Source: Halopelagius longus (lineage in GTDB: Archaea > Halobacteriota > Halobacteria > Halobacteriales > Haloferacaceae). From it: a DNA stretch of 64,000 nucleotides. The notes under the pieces are model-generated. The model saw nothing but the letters and a program-made list of their open reading frames with translations, searched no databases and had not been told where the DNA came from. Location: contig NZ_FNKQ01000002.1 in assembly GCF_900100875.1 (NCBI RefSeq), positions 620,001 to 684,000 of the forward strand. Reading direction: 5' to 3'. Below, one piece after another: positions 34,769 to 43,163 of this stretch. The translations under genes and the position numbers were made by a program. Within the stretch, counting starts at the first letter, position 1. Each line of letters begins with the position of its first letter.

Positions 34769-35644
34769 TCAGTCCCCCGCCGCCTGCGTCTCTCGGGTGC
34801 GTTTCCGTACGGCGTCTATCGCGGCACCCACGTCAGCGCCGGCGTCGGCGGCGCGTTCGAGGATGACGTCGGCCATGAGGCCCTCGGTGCCGACGGCGCC
34901 GGCGTACCAGATGCGGTGGCCGTCGACTTCCGCGGGCACGTCGTACCCCGTCCGGTAGTCGTCGGTGAGGCCCATGTCCTCGGGGATGTCCTCCTGCGTG
35001 TGGAACCCGTCCGCGACGAACAGGGGGACGACCACCACGTCGTCGGACTCGAAGTAGTCCGTCACGTCGTCCACCTCTGGTTCCTCGTCCATGTAGAGGG
35101 CCTGCACCTCGTCGAAGCGGTCCATCTCGCGGACGCGTTGGGCGTGGTACTCGATGGCCTTCGCAGAGTTCTCGTTCCGTTCGGTGCCGTGGCCGACGAC
35201 GGCCAGACCGAACCCCTCGCCGACGTCCGGGTCGCCCGTCACCGTCTCGGCGCGGCGGACGAGAACGTCCGTCATCGCCTCGTGCGTCCCGACGGGCCCG
35301 CAGTAGTGGACCGTCTGTCCGGTGTCCTCGGCTTCCAACGTCGCGGTGTCGGCGTCGAGGCCGTTCGACTCCCACTGGGAGACGTCCCACCCCTCCAGGC
35401 GGAGTTCCCGCGGGATGACCTGTTCGGTGAAGTACCCCTCGCTGATGAACAGGGGGACGACGTACACCTCGTCGGACTCCACCGTCCGGAGAACCTCCCG
35501 GAGGTGGGGCTCTTCCTTCCAGAATCCGGTCTTCACCTCGTCGAACGCCCCCGCCGCGCGGATGGTGTCGGCGTGATTCTCGGTCGGCGCGCGCGAGTCC
35601 GGGTTGAGATGCGACCCGTGCGCCACGATGACCAGCGCTTGCAT
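34769..35644 (-). CDS. CbiX/SirB-type chelatase, duplicated form
   Basis: This is a 291-residue class II chelatase that inserts Co2+ or Fe2+ into sirohydrochlorin. Two tandem CbiX-like halves are visible. The first has IVAHGSHLNPDSRAPTENHA (His about residue 9) and VYVVPLFISEGYFTEQVIP. The second has VVGHGTERNENSAKAI (His about 153) and VVVVPLFVADGFHTQEDIP. The paired His and Glu residues supply metal ligands in this family. The fused length matches the long CbiX form. The next gene, two bases downstream, is the DR2241-like protein. Cobalt and iron specificity cannot be told apart by eye. Confidence 0.88.
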   Translation of the reverse strand: MQALVIVAHGSHLNPDSRAPTENHADTIRAAGAFDEVKTGFWKEEPHLREVLRTVESDEVYVVPLFISEGYFTEQVIPRELRLEGWDVSQWESNGLDADTATLEAEDTGQTVHYCGPVGTHEAMTDVLVRRAETVTGDPDVGEGFGLAVVGHGTERNENSAKAIEYHAQRVREMDRFDEVQALYMDEEPEVDDVTDYFESDDVVVVPLFVADGFHTQEDIPEDMGLTDDYRTGYDVPAEVDGHRIWYAGAVGTEGLMADVILERAADAGADVGAAIDAVRKRTRETQAAGD

Positions 35645-35778
35645 ACGAGTAGGTTACGACAGCACCGCCTTAGGGACTTCGCATCTCCGAAAGGAATTTT
35701 GTCGAAACGGAAGCCGAAATTCGGAGTGCCTTCATCATAGACTAAGTGAGGGGCGGTCGCCCGCGGGCCGACGCGCCG

Positions 35779-35795
35779 CGGGATTTTTTATCCCG
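35779..35795 (+). promoter_or_regulatory. TATA box inside a perfect palindrome
   Basis: CGGGAT-TTTTT-ATCCCG is a perfect inverted repeat around a T-rich TATA-like core (35784-35791), 24-30 bases before the ATG at 35814. It may be an operator overlapping the promoter of the downstream gene. Confidence 0.5.
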
Positions 35796-35813
35796 TCTCG
35801 CCACCTCCCTGCT

Positions 35814-36317
35814 ATGTCACTCGCCGCCGAGACGCGCGACGCCGTGCGAGAACGTCCCTACCTGCTTTCGGCCCTCCGCGCGGGCGTCGTCAACTACACC
35901 GCCGCCGCCGAATCGCTCGACGTGGAGGGCGACACCGACTCCGTGGCGACGGCCCTGCGCCGGTTCGCCGACGACCTCCCCGACCTGACGACGGAGTACC
36001 GCGACGCGACGGTGCGCATGCGAAGCGGTGTCGGCCTCGCGGGCGAGGACGTGGAGGCCGCCGACGCCGACGACCGGGTGGTGACCGTCGGCGGCGTCGA
36101 GATGGTCGCCGCCGACGGGCCGATGACCGCCCTCGTCGCGAAGGGCGACGTGGACGCGCGCGCACTCTCGGCCGCCGTGGACCGCCTCGCGGCCGAAGAC
36201 GTCGTCGTGGACGCCGCGGGCGTCGCCGACGACGAACTCGCTATCGTCGTCCCGCGGCGGGAGGGCGCGAACGCCCTCCGAATCGTCGAGGGGGCGCTTC
36301 ACGAAGTCGCTCGGTAG
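35814..36317 (+). CDS. Conserved haloarchaeal protein (DUF7523-like)
   Basis: This is a 167-residue protein. The N-terminal half reads like a helix-turn-helix region (RERPYLLSALRAGVVNYTAA, AESLDVEGDTDSVATALRRF), found in several haloarchaeal proteins that combine a DNA-binding part with an ACT-like or amino-acid-sensing part. The second half (VTVGGVEMVAADGPMTALVA; DELAIVVPRREGANALRIVE) resembles an ACT-type beta-alpha fold. A small ligand-responsive regulator is plausible but not proved. The ATG at 35814 follows a good TATA box. No operon partner. Confidence 0.72.
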   Translation: MSLAAETRDAVRERPYLLSALRAGVVNYTAAAESLDVEGDTDSVATALRRFADDLPDLTTEYRDATVRMRSGVGLAGEDVEAADADDRVVTVGGVEMVAADGPMTALVAKGDVDARALSAAVDRLAAEDVVVDAAGVADDELAIVVPRREGANALRIVEGALHEVAR

Positions 36318-36340
36318 CGCTCCGTCTCTCTTCGGTTCCT

Positions 36341-36451
36341 CCGTTCGCGTTTTCGTCGCCTCACTTCGTTCGGCAACGCTACCGTTGCTCACGGGTCACT
36401 CCGTTCCCCGTTCGCGTTTTCGTCGCCTCACTTCGTTCGGCAACGCTACCG
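36341..36451. repeat. Tandem 44-bp perfect direct repeat
   Basis: Two identical 44-base copies occupy 36341-36384 and 36408-36451 (each begins CCGTTCGCGTTTTCGTCGCC and ends AACGCTACCG), separated by 23 bases. They lie between the stop at 36317 and the cysS start at 36488, so they may affect the end of one transcript and the leader of the other. Confidence 0.9.
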
Positions 36452-36487
36452 ACGCATTCAACACCGAACGCAGACAAATCCGCGACG

Positions 36488-37975
36488 ATGACGCTGTCCG
36501 TGACCAACACCCTGACGGGCGAACGCGAGGAGTTCGAGCCACGAGCAGACGACGACGTGTTGCTCTACGTCTGTGGGCTTACGGTCTCGGACGACGCGCA
36601 CCTCGGGCACGCCCGCCTGTGGATGCACGCCGACGTGATGCACCGATGGCTGGAACACGAAGGGTACGACGTGCACCACGTCGAGAACTTCACCGACGTG
36701 AACGAGAAGATAGCCGCCAGAATCGGCGACGACGAACTGGGCGACTCCGAGGCCGACGTCGCGGAGCACTTCACCGGGAACGTCATCCGCGACATGCGCG
36801 GCCTGAACCTCAAGCGCGCGGAGGTGTACCCCCGCGTCTCGGAGCACGTTCCCCAGATTATCGACCTCATCGAGACGCTGATAGAGAAGGGCTACGCCTA
36901 CGAGTCCAACGGGTCGGTGTACTTCGACGTCTCCGCGTTCGACGACTACGGCAAACTCTCGAACCAGAAGATAGAGGAGATGGAGTCTCAAGGCCCCGAG
37001 GACGAACGCAGAGAGAAGCGCAACCCCTCGGACTTCGCCCTCTGGAAGGCGGGTGCCGTCTCGCCGGACGACGTGGCGGAACACCGCCCCGACGAACTCG
37101 GACCGGTCCACGAACCGTGCGGCGAGACGTGGGAGTCGCCGTGGGGCGAGGGCCGTCCCGGGTGGCACATCGAGTGCTCGGCGATGTCGATGACGCACTT
37201 AGACGAGACCATCGACATCCACGTCGGCGGCCGTGACCTCGTCTTCCCGCACCACGAGAACGAGGTGGCCCAAAGCGAAGCGGCGACGGGCCAGACGTTC
37301 GCGCGCTACTGGCTTCACGTCGGCTTGCTCCAGACGGAGGGCGACAAGATGTCCTCCTCTCTGGGTAACTTCTTCTACGTGAACGACGCCTTAGAGGAGT
37401 TCGGCGCGGACGTGATTCGGACGTTCTACCTCTCGACGGCGTACGGGTCCGAGCAGACGTTCGGCGAGGACGCGATGGCCGAAGCCGAGGAGCGGTGGGA
37501 CCGCCTCGAACGCGCCTACGACGCCGCTCTCGACGCCCTCGACGGCGTGGACGCCTACGCGACGGTCGAGGACGAGGCGTTCCGCGAGTCCGTCGAGACG
37601 GTCCGCACGGAGTTCCGCGAGGCGATGAACGACGACTTCAACGTGCGCGAGGCGATGGCCGCCTTGCTGGAACTCGCCGGGGCGGTCAACCGCCACCTCG
37701 ACGGCCGAGAGCGGTACGACTACCGCGCGCTACGCGAGGCCGTCGAGGCGTTCGAGGACCTCGGCGGCGACGTGTTCGGCCTCTCCTTCGGCGACGCCGG
37801 GGAGGGCGGCGACGTCTCCGTCGCGGAGGACCTCGTGGAACTCGTCCTCGACGTGCGCGAGGCCGAACGCGAGGCCGGCAACTACGACCGGGCCGACGAA
37901 CTCCGCGACGAACTCGCGGCACTCGGCGTCGAGGTGCAGGATTCCGACGACGGGCCGGCGTTCCGTTTCGAGTGA
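36488..37975 (+). CDS. cysS: Cysteinyl-tRNA synthetase
   Basis: This is a 495-residue class I synthetase that charges tRNA-Cys. Visible motifs are the substrate/zinc region LYVCGLTVSDDAHLGHARLW (HLGHA = HIGH; Cys about residue 29 is a zinc ligand), GWHIECSAMS (second zinc Cys), PHHENEVAQSEA (His/Glu) and KMSSSLGN (KMSKS loop, about 289). The DALR domain and C-terminal part follow, ending NYDRADELRDELAALGVEVQ. Full length, no breaks. It is downstream of the 44-bp tandem repeat. Confidence 0.97.
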   Translation: MTLSVTNTLTGEREEFEPRADDDVLLYVCGLTVSDDAHLGHARLWMHADVMHRWLEHEGYDVHHVENFTDVNEKIAARIGDDELGDSEADVAEHFTGNVIRDMRGLNLKRAEVYPRVSEHVPQIIDLIETLIEKGYAYESNGSVYFDVSAFDDYGKLSNQKIEEMESQGPEDERREKRNPSDFALWKAGAVSPDDVAEHRPDELGPVHEPCGETWESPWGEGRPGWHIECSAMSMTHLDETIDIHVGGRDLVFPHHENEVAQSEAATGQTFARYWLHVGLLQTEGDKMSSSLGNFFYVNDALEEFGADVIRTFYLSTAYGSEQTFGEDAMAEAEERWDRLERAYDAALDALDGVDAYATVEDEAFRESVETVRTEFREAMNDDFNVREAMAALLELAGAVNRHLDGRERYDYRALREAVEAFEDLGGDVFGLSFGDAGEGGDVSVAEDLVELVLDVREAEREAGNYDRADELRDELAALGVEVQDSDDGPAFRFE

Positions 37976-38099
37976 CGAACGTCGGCGGCTTCCCTTCCGA
38001 GACGAGTGGAAACTGAACGACATGAGTCGGTGACCCCGTCTGCGTAGAGATTAACGATTGATACCAAAACTGATGCAGTTACTCTGATTCCCGGAACTA

Positions 38100-38618
38100 A
38101 TGGTCGGACTGGAACGGGGAACCGTCGAGTTGGAGCCGTACGACGAAGAATGGACGAGGCTCTACGAAGAGGAAGTACAGCAACTGAAGAACATCGCGGG
38201 TGAGAGCTTCCTCGATTTCGAGCATATCGGTAGCACCGCTATCGAGGGGATGCCCGCGAAACCGATAATCGACGTCCTCGCCGTCGTCGAAGAACTGGAC
38301 GAGGCTACGGACCTCGTCCCCGTACTCGAAGAACGCGAGTTCGAGTATCGTCCCGGAGAGGTAGAGGGACGCCTGTTCTTTGCCAAGGGGCCGCGCACGA
38401 ACCGTACGTGTTACCTCTCGATCACGGAGCAAGGGAGCGACTTCTACAGAGAGAAAATCGCGTTCAGGGATTATCTCCGTGAACACCCTGACGTCGCCGA
38501 ACGGTACGCTTCCGTAAAGAAGGGACTGGCGGAGAAGTACCCGGAGAACAGGGAGAGGTACACCGAGGAGAAAGGAGAGTTCGTTCGAGACGTTCTCGAC
38601 CGGGCGATGGACGGATAG
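38100..38618 (+). CDS. GrpB/UPF0157-family protein (copy 2)
   Basis: This is a 172-residue GrpB-family protein. The opening ELEPYDEEWTRLYEEEVQQL is the family's canonical start (V-x-x-Y-D-x-x-W), followed by FEHIGSTAIEGMPAKPIIDV (about residues 40-59) and the C-terminal FRDYLREHPDVAERYASVKK. It is closer to the family consensus than copy 1 at 14428-14955. The leader region (38030-38099) is AT-rich for this genome and codon use is less GC-biased than in cysS, which suggests lateral arrival. Molecular function unknown. Confidence 0.88.
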   Translation: MVGLERGTVELEPYDEEWTRLYEEEVQQLKNIAGESFLDFEHIGSTAIEGMPAKPIIDVLAVVEELDEATDLVPVLEEREFEYRPGEVEGRLFFAKGPRTNRTCYLSITEQGSDFYREKIAFRDYLREHPDVAERYASVKKGLAEKYPENRERYTEEKGEFVRDVLDRAMDG

Positions 38619-38687
38619 GGGCCGTTCTACCGATACTGAGGCTCCACTGCCCGTACGCGTACTTTGTACCGGTTCCGCGAACGGTGC

Positions 38688-39413
38688 TCACTCCGACCGC
38701 GAGGCGACGCGCCGCACTTCCACGGCCACCTCGTTCGGGGGGAGGAACGACGACGCGCCCGGCCCGTCGTAGCGCAGGACGAACGGGTCGCCGACGACCT
38801 GTACGTCCTCGCTCCCCTCTCGAAGCGTCGAGCGGAGTTTCTCGCCCTCGCGTTCGGCGCGGTTCCCGATGCTCCACCGCGGGAGAGACGTCACCGCGAG
38901 CGTTCGTTCCGGGAGTTCGACCACCCTGACCTTGGGGTCCGACGGCCGCGGGGCCGACTCGAAGTCGTGCGACTCGGGCAGGTAGAACGCCATCCGGACG
39001 CCGTCCGCCTCCGATTCCTCACCGCCGGGGGCGGTCACGGAGACGGGCCCGCCGGCGGAGTCGGAGGCGGTCACGGAGACGGCGTCCGACGCCGACTTCG
39101 ACTCCGAGGCGGGCGAACGGCGCGTCTCGCCCTCGCTCACGACGGTCGGAAGCGGGGAGAGGTCCGCCTCGGCTTCGTTGTTCCCGGAGACGTAGCGGAC
39201 GAGTCTGCCGAACGCCTGATGTTCGGACGGTGCGACCGTCTCTACGACCGTCGTCGTCGGGTAGCGTCGCAACTCCGCGCCGCCGACGGTGCCGACCGAC
39301 TCGTAAGGGAGTGAGGGCGTCGAACGCCTCTCGTGGACGACTCTCGCGGCGGCACCGGCGACGAGTGAGGCGGCGGCGAGGCCGCCGTAGGCGAGGGTGC
39401 GCTTTCTGACCAT
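38688..39413 (-). CDS. SOUL-family haem-binding protein
   Basis: This is a 241-residue protein with an N-terminal hydrophobic anchor (LAYGGLAAASLVAGAAARVV, about residues 6-25). The SOUL/HBP pattern follows: the opening AELRRYPTTTVVETVA (normally E-x-R-x-Y), FGRLVRYVSGNNEA, then VRMAFYLPESHDFESAPRPS (about 136-155), PKVRVVELPERTLAV and the C-terminal FVLRYDGPGASSFLPPNEV, where R-Y-x-P-P-x-x-x-P-x-x-R-x-N-E-V is typical. An acidic insert lies at about 85-130. It probably binds haem or a tetrapyrrole at the membrane surface. Confidence 0.88.
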   Translation of the reverse strand: MVRKRTLAYGGLAAASLVAGAAARVVHERRSTPSLPYESVGTVGGAELRRYPTTTVVETVAPSEHQAFGRLVRYVSGNNEAEADLSPLPTVVSEGETRRSPASESKSASDAVSVTASDSAGGPVSVTAPGGEESEADGVRMAFYLPESHDFESAPRPSDPKVRVVELPERTLAVTSLPRWSIGNRAEREGEKLRSTLREGSEDVQVVGDPFVLRYDGPGASSFLPPNEVAVEVRRVASRSE

Positions 39414-39551
39414 ACCGTCAGAAGCGTCGCGCGGACCATAGTCTCTTGTGGGCGTTCGCGTGGTCGAACGAAGTGAGGCCGCGGAGAGCGGGGAGGGACG
39501 ACCCGCGAGTGGTGCGGCGACTCTCCCTTGCGCGCCGTGAGTCCGCCCGTC

Positions 39552-39836
39552 TCACATCGTAAAGAGGTGCGAGTCGTCGGGCACGTCGAACAGTCCCATC
39601 CGGACGCCCGCGTCGAGCCACCCGTAGCCGTACGAGAACGACGCCAAGGCGTTCACCCAGTCGTCGTCCGCGCGGAAGTGCCGCCCGTCTTCGAGGTACG
39701 AAAGCGCCATCTCGCGGCACTCTTCGGCGGCGTCGCCGAGGGGGGTCCCCGCCGGGACGGCGGGGTCCGCCTCCGAGAGCGCGTCGGCCAACATCCCCTC
39801 GTAGCGGTCGGTCTTCTCGTGGAGGTCCGCGGGCAT
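39552..39836 (-). CDS. DUF357-family protein
   Basis: This is a 94-residue helical protein: MPADLHEKTDRYEGMLADAL, then ECREMALSYLEDGRHFRADD and WVNALASFSYGYGWLDAGVR. The D-W-V-N-A-L-A-x-F-S-Y-x-Y-G-W-L-D pattern is the archaeal DUF357 signature. Its function is unknown in any archaeon that I know of. The start at 39836 was preferred to a longer frame because the DUF357 core begins right after it. Confidence 0.85.
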   Translation of the reverse strand: MPADLHEKTDRYEGMLADALSEADPAVPAGTPLGDAAEECREMALSYLEDGRHFRADDDWVNALASFSYGYGWLDAGVRMGLFDVPDDSHLFTM

Positions 39837-39934
39837 ACCTCCCCGTGGACGGCGGCGGACCAAGAAGCCGTCCGTTCGTGTCGGCGGCGCGACGTACACG
39901 GAACGACTTTACGACGCGACGAGAATCGAGCCGT

Positions 39935-40360
39935 ATGCGCCCTCCACTACACGCTCTCCTGCTCGGACGGGAGTCCGACGCGTCGCGACGCGCCGTCGCC
40001 CTCGCCGCCGTCCTCGGCGTCGCCGTCTTCGCCGCGTACGAACTCGTCCTCCACTCCGCCCTCGGCGGGGCCGTCTGGTACCCCTACCCCGTGGCGGGCG
40101 TCGCCGTCGCCGCCGCCGCGGCGCACGCGTACCGCAACGACGGCCTCCTCGTCTGTTGGGTCGTCGGCCTCTGCCCGACGGTGGGGTACGACCTCTATCA
40201 CTTCGGCGGCCTCGAACCGACGCCCGCAGGTAGCCTTCTGCTGGCGGCGACGAGTCCGTCGCTCCTCGTCGGCCTCGCGTACGCGTCGCTCGGATTCGTC
40301 GCGGGGGCGACGCTCTCTCGCCTCGCGGGGGCGGTCCGACCGGCCACCGACGCGGTCTGA
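39935..40360 (+). CDS. Small membrane protein
   Basis: This is a 141-residue protein with four hydrophobic segments (VALAAVLGVAVFAAYELVL; VWYPYPVAGVAVAAAAAHAY; LLVCWVVGLCPTVGYDLYHF; LLVGLAYASLGFVAGATLSR). The ATG at 39935 gives MRPPLHALLLGRESDASRRA. It is divergent from the DUF357 gene. No family recognised. Confidence 0.65.
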   Translation: MRPPLHALLLGRESDASRRAVALAAVLGVAVFAAYELVLHSALGGAVWYPYPVAGVAVAAAAAHAYRNDGLLVCWVVGLCPTVGYDLYHFGGLEPTPAGSLLLAATSPSLLVGLAYASLGFVAGATLSRLAGAVRPATDAV

Positions 40361-40442
40361 GGCGCGGTACCGTCGGTACGAGCGGTCTCTCCTGCGATGT
40401 GTTGACGTGCCGGTTACCCCGCGCCGCGCGCACGACAGCGGA

Positions 40443-40450
40443 ACCTAAAA
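40443..40450 (+). promoter_or_regulatory. TATA box for thioredoxin reductase gene
   Basis: The sequence aacctaaaag (core 40443-40450) is 26-33 bases before the ATG at 40476, the spacing of a leaderless transcript. Confidence 0.5.
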
Positions 40451-40475
40451 GGGAGGCAGTCTCGAATTCTGAGAC

Positions 40476-41543
40476 ATGAGCGACGACGCGGACGATTTCG
40501 TTGAACACCGGAAACTGATAATCGCGGGCTCGGGTATCTCGGGCCTCTCGGCGGCCATCTACGCCGGGCGGTCCAACAACGACCCGCTCGTGTTGGAGGG
40601 GGACGAACCCGGCGGACAGTTGACGCTCACCACCGAGGTGGACAACTATCCGGGCTTCCCCGAGGGCATCTCCGGGCCGGAACTCATCCAGAACATGCGC
40701 GAACAGGCCGAGCGCTTCGGCGCGGAGATTCGCCACGGCATCGTCGAGTCGGTAGACGCGGATGACCGCCCCTTCACGGTGACGCTGAGCAACGGCGACG
40801 TCTACACCGCGGACGCAATCATCGCCGCCTCGGGCGCGTCCGCCCGGACGCTCGGCGTCCCCGGCGAGGACGAACTGATGGGGTACGGCCTCTCGACGTG
40901 CGCCACCTGCGACGGCGCGTTCTTCCGCGGCGAGAAGATACTGGTCGTCGGCGGCGGCGACGCCGCGATGGAGGAGGCGAGCTTCCTCACCAAGTTCGCC
41001 TCGAAGGTGTACCTCGTCCACCGCCGCGAGGAGTTCCGCGCGGAGGACTACTGGGTCGACCGCGTCCAAGAGCAGGTCGACGACGACGAGATAGAACTGA
41101 TGCTCAACACCGAGGTGACCGAACTCCACGGGTCGGCCGAGGAGGGCGTCGAGAGCGTCACCCTCGTCCGCAACCCCGAGGGACACCCGACGGACAAACT
41201 CGACGACCCCGAGACCGAGGAGTTCGACTTCGACGTTGGCGCGGTGTTCTACGCCATCGGTCACACGCCGAACGCCGACTACCTCGAAGGAACGGGCGTC
41301 GAACGCGACGAAGAGGGGTACGTGAAGACGAAGGGCGGCACCGACGGCGGGCAGACGGCGACCGACGTGTCCGGCATCTTCGGCGCGGGCGACGTGGTGG
41401 ACTACCACTACCAACAGGCCGCGACGGCGGGCGGCATGGGCGTGAAGGCCGCACTCGACGCCGACGACTACCTCGAAGAACTCGAACGCGACGGGCGCGC
41501 CGAGGCCGAAGAGGAACCCGCGGCCGTCGAGTCCGACGACTGA
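40476..41543 (+). CDS. trxB: Thioredoxin reductase-type flavoprotein
   Basis: This is a 355-residue FAD/NAD(P) oxidoreductase. The FAD fold is IIAGSGISGLSAAIYAGR (about residues 14-31), the redox-active disulfide is STCATCDGAFF (about 139-149), the NADPH fold is VVGGGDAAMEEASFL (about 156-170) followed by HRREEFRA, and the second FAD motif is DVSGIFGAGDVVD. Length and motif order match low-Mr thioredoxin reductases. HRR is the usual NADPH-preferring pattern. The C-terminal tail (RAEAEEEPAAVESDD) is acidic. A thioredoxin gene is not adjacent. Confidence 0.93.
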   Translation: MSDDADDFVEHRKLIIAGSGISGLSAAIYAGRSNNDPLVLEGDEPGGQLTLTTEVDNYPGFPEGISGPELIQNMREQAERFGAEIRHGIVESVDADDRPFTVTLSNGDVYTADAIIAASGASARTLGVPGEDELMGYGLSTCATCDGAFFRGEKILVVGGGDAAMEEASFLTKFASKVYLVHRREEFRAEDYWVDRVQEQVDDDEIELMLNTEVTELHGSAEEGVESVTLVRNPEGHPTDKLDDPETEEFDFDVGAVFYAIGHTPNADYLEGTGVERDEEGYVKTKGGTDGGQTATDVSGIFGAGDVVDYHYQQAATAGGMGVKAALDADDYLEELERDGRAEAEEEPAAVESDD

Positions 41544-41819
41544 GCGCGCTACCGACCGTTCTCGCTTCTCGACCGCCGATTTCTCTTCTGTCGAGCGCCG
41601 ACGTCGAGCAACAGTCCGACGAGGAGGTACGCGTACGCCGACGCGCCAGACGAGGAGCAAGGCGGCGCCGAAGGCGAGAAAACCGGCGCGACCGGCGACT
41701 GCTCCGTCCCGTCGTCATCGGCGGGGCGTTCGGGCCCGCGGCCGAAACGCCTCCCGCCGAACACGTTCGCCAGTGTGCAAGCACGAGGACTTCCCCGCGT
41801 CCGAACGACGGACGAGTAC

Positions 41820-42158
41820 ATGAAGACAGTAGTCCACCTCGTTTCCGCGGACGAGACGGAACAGCAGACTGCGCTGAACATCGTGCGGAACCTCGTCGAC
41901 GACGAGTCGGGAACCATCGACCAAGTGGCTGTCGTCGCGCAGGCCGGCGGGATAGAGCGGGTGACGACCGAGGAGGACGAAGGCGAGGACGTCGAGAACC
42001 TCCTCGCCGACGGCGTCGAGTTCAAGGCCTGCAGCAACACCCTCCAGATGAAGGGCTTAGAGGAGTCGGACCTCGTCGGCGGCATCGAGACGGTTCCCGA
42101 GGGGGCCGTCGAGGTGACGCGCCTGCAGACGGAAGGCTACGCGTACATCCGCCCGTAG
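41820..42158 (+). CDS. DsrE-family protein
   Basis: This is a 112-residue protein with the DsrE/DsrF-like fold: MKTVVHLVSADETEQQTALN, IDQVAVVAQAGGIERVTTEE, and the motif VEFKACSNTLQMKGLEESDL (about residues 74-93) with Cys 79. The single Cys is at the position used as sulfur acceptor in DsrE/TusD proteins. It may carry persulfide in tRNA thiolation or respond to redox stress; the neighbouring thioredoxin reductase is suggestive but 277 bp away. Confidence 0.82.
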   Translation: MKTVVHLVSADETEQQTALNIVRNLVDDESGTIDQVAVVAQAGGIERVTTEEDEGEDVENLLADGVEFKACSNTLQMKGLEESDLVGGIETVPEGAVEVTRLQTEGYAYIRP

Positions 42159-42225
42159 TTCACGCCGCCGAACCGGTCACCTCCGATTCCCACACATCCT
42201 TAAGTCGAGAGGCCCCACGGAGCGT

Positions 42226-42510
42226 ATGGTCGATACGGAAATCTACACCATCGAAGGCCCGAACGGCGACGTCGAATCTATCGAACTCCCCGAGGGTCTC
42301 GTGGACGTGTTCGCCGAACAGGGCGAGGAACCGACGAGCGTCGTCGGCGACCTGGTAGTGCAGGCGTTCGCACAGCAGGCCCACGTCGTCGTCCACCACA
42401 GCGAAGGCGAGACGGCGGCCGACCTCTCGGAACTCAACGAGGAGATGGAGAACATCTTCGAGGAACGCTTCGGCGTCCCCCTCTCGGAAGCGATGGGTCA
42501 CAGCCACTAA
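42226..42510 (+). CDS. Conserved haloarchaeal protein (DUF7545-like)
   Basis: This is a 94-residue acidic protein: MVDTEIYTIEGPNGDVESIE, then LPEGLVDVFAEQGEEPTSVV, VVQAFAQQAHVVVHHSEGET and a helical end with ERFGVPLSEAMGHSH. Several His residues occur (AHVVVHH, MGHSH). No known motif. I recall it as DUF7545. Possible TATA element ttaagtc at about 42201 upstream. Function unknown. Confidence 0.72.
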   Translation: MVDTEIYTIEGPNGDVESIELPEGLVDVFAEQGEEPTSVVGDLVVQAFAQQAHVVVHHSEGETAADLSELNEEMENIFEERFGVPLSEAMGHSH

Positions 42511-42686
42511 CGCGGGCGATTCTCGGCGCATATTCGCACGATTTCGAATCGCGGCGGCCGGGTTCGGCCGCCGAGACGCTCAGACGGAGAGCGACGGCAC
42601 CGTCGCCGCGACGCGGAGGTTCCCGGCGACGGTGACGCCGCAGAGAAGCGAACCACTTTTCGCTTCGCTCCGTGCGACACGGTAGT

Positions 42687-43163
42687 GTGCATCAGAGAGC
42701 GAGGACGTTCGCCCGCGAGGCGTCCGAACGGTACGACTTCGAGGTGACCGTCGAGGAGTTCCCCGAGGGGACGAAGACGGCGGCGGACGCCGCCGACGCC
42801 GTCGGGTGCGACGTCGGGCAGATAGCCAGCAGTCTCGTCTTCGACTGCGACGGCGAACTCGTCGTCGTCGTCACCAGCGGTGCGAACCGGGTCAGCGAGG
42901 CGAAACTCGCGGCCCACCTCGGACTCGACGAGGGCGACGTGTCGATGGCCGACCCCGAGGAGATACGCGAGGTGGTCGGATGGTCCATCGGCGGCGTCCC
43001 GCCGTTCTGCCACGAAACCGACCTCCGCGTCCTCTTCGACGAGTCCCTCTCGGAGTACGACACCGTCTGGGGGGCGGCTGGGACGCCGAGTGCGATGTTC
43101 CCCGTCTCCCCCGAAGAACTGCGCCGCCTCGCCGACGCGACGCCCGCCGACGTAGCCGAGTAA
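42687..43163 (+). CDS. YbaK/ProX-type aminoacyl-tRNA deacylase
   Basis: This is a 158-residue protein of the YbaK/EbsC fold, which hydrolyses mis-charged aminoacyl-tRNA (for example Cys- or Ala-tRNA-Pro). Visible motifs are AVGCDVGQIASSLVFDCDGE (about residues 37-56), VVVVTSGANRVSEAKLAAHL, and the family's VGWSIGGVPPFCHE (about 102-115; usually G-x-x-x-G-G-x-P-P-F/I-G). The GTG at 42687 is chosen as start. Another GTG at 42672 is possible. Confidence 0.85.
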   Translation: MHQRARTFAREASERYDFEVTVEEFPEGTKTAADAADAVGCDVGQIASSLVFDCDGELVVVVTSGANRVSEAKLAAHLGLDEGDVSMADPEEIREVVGWSIGGVPPFCHETDLRVLFDESLSEYDTVWGAAGTPSAMFPVSPEELRRLADATPADVAE

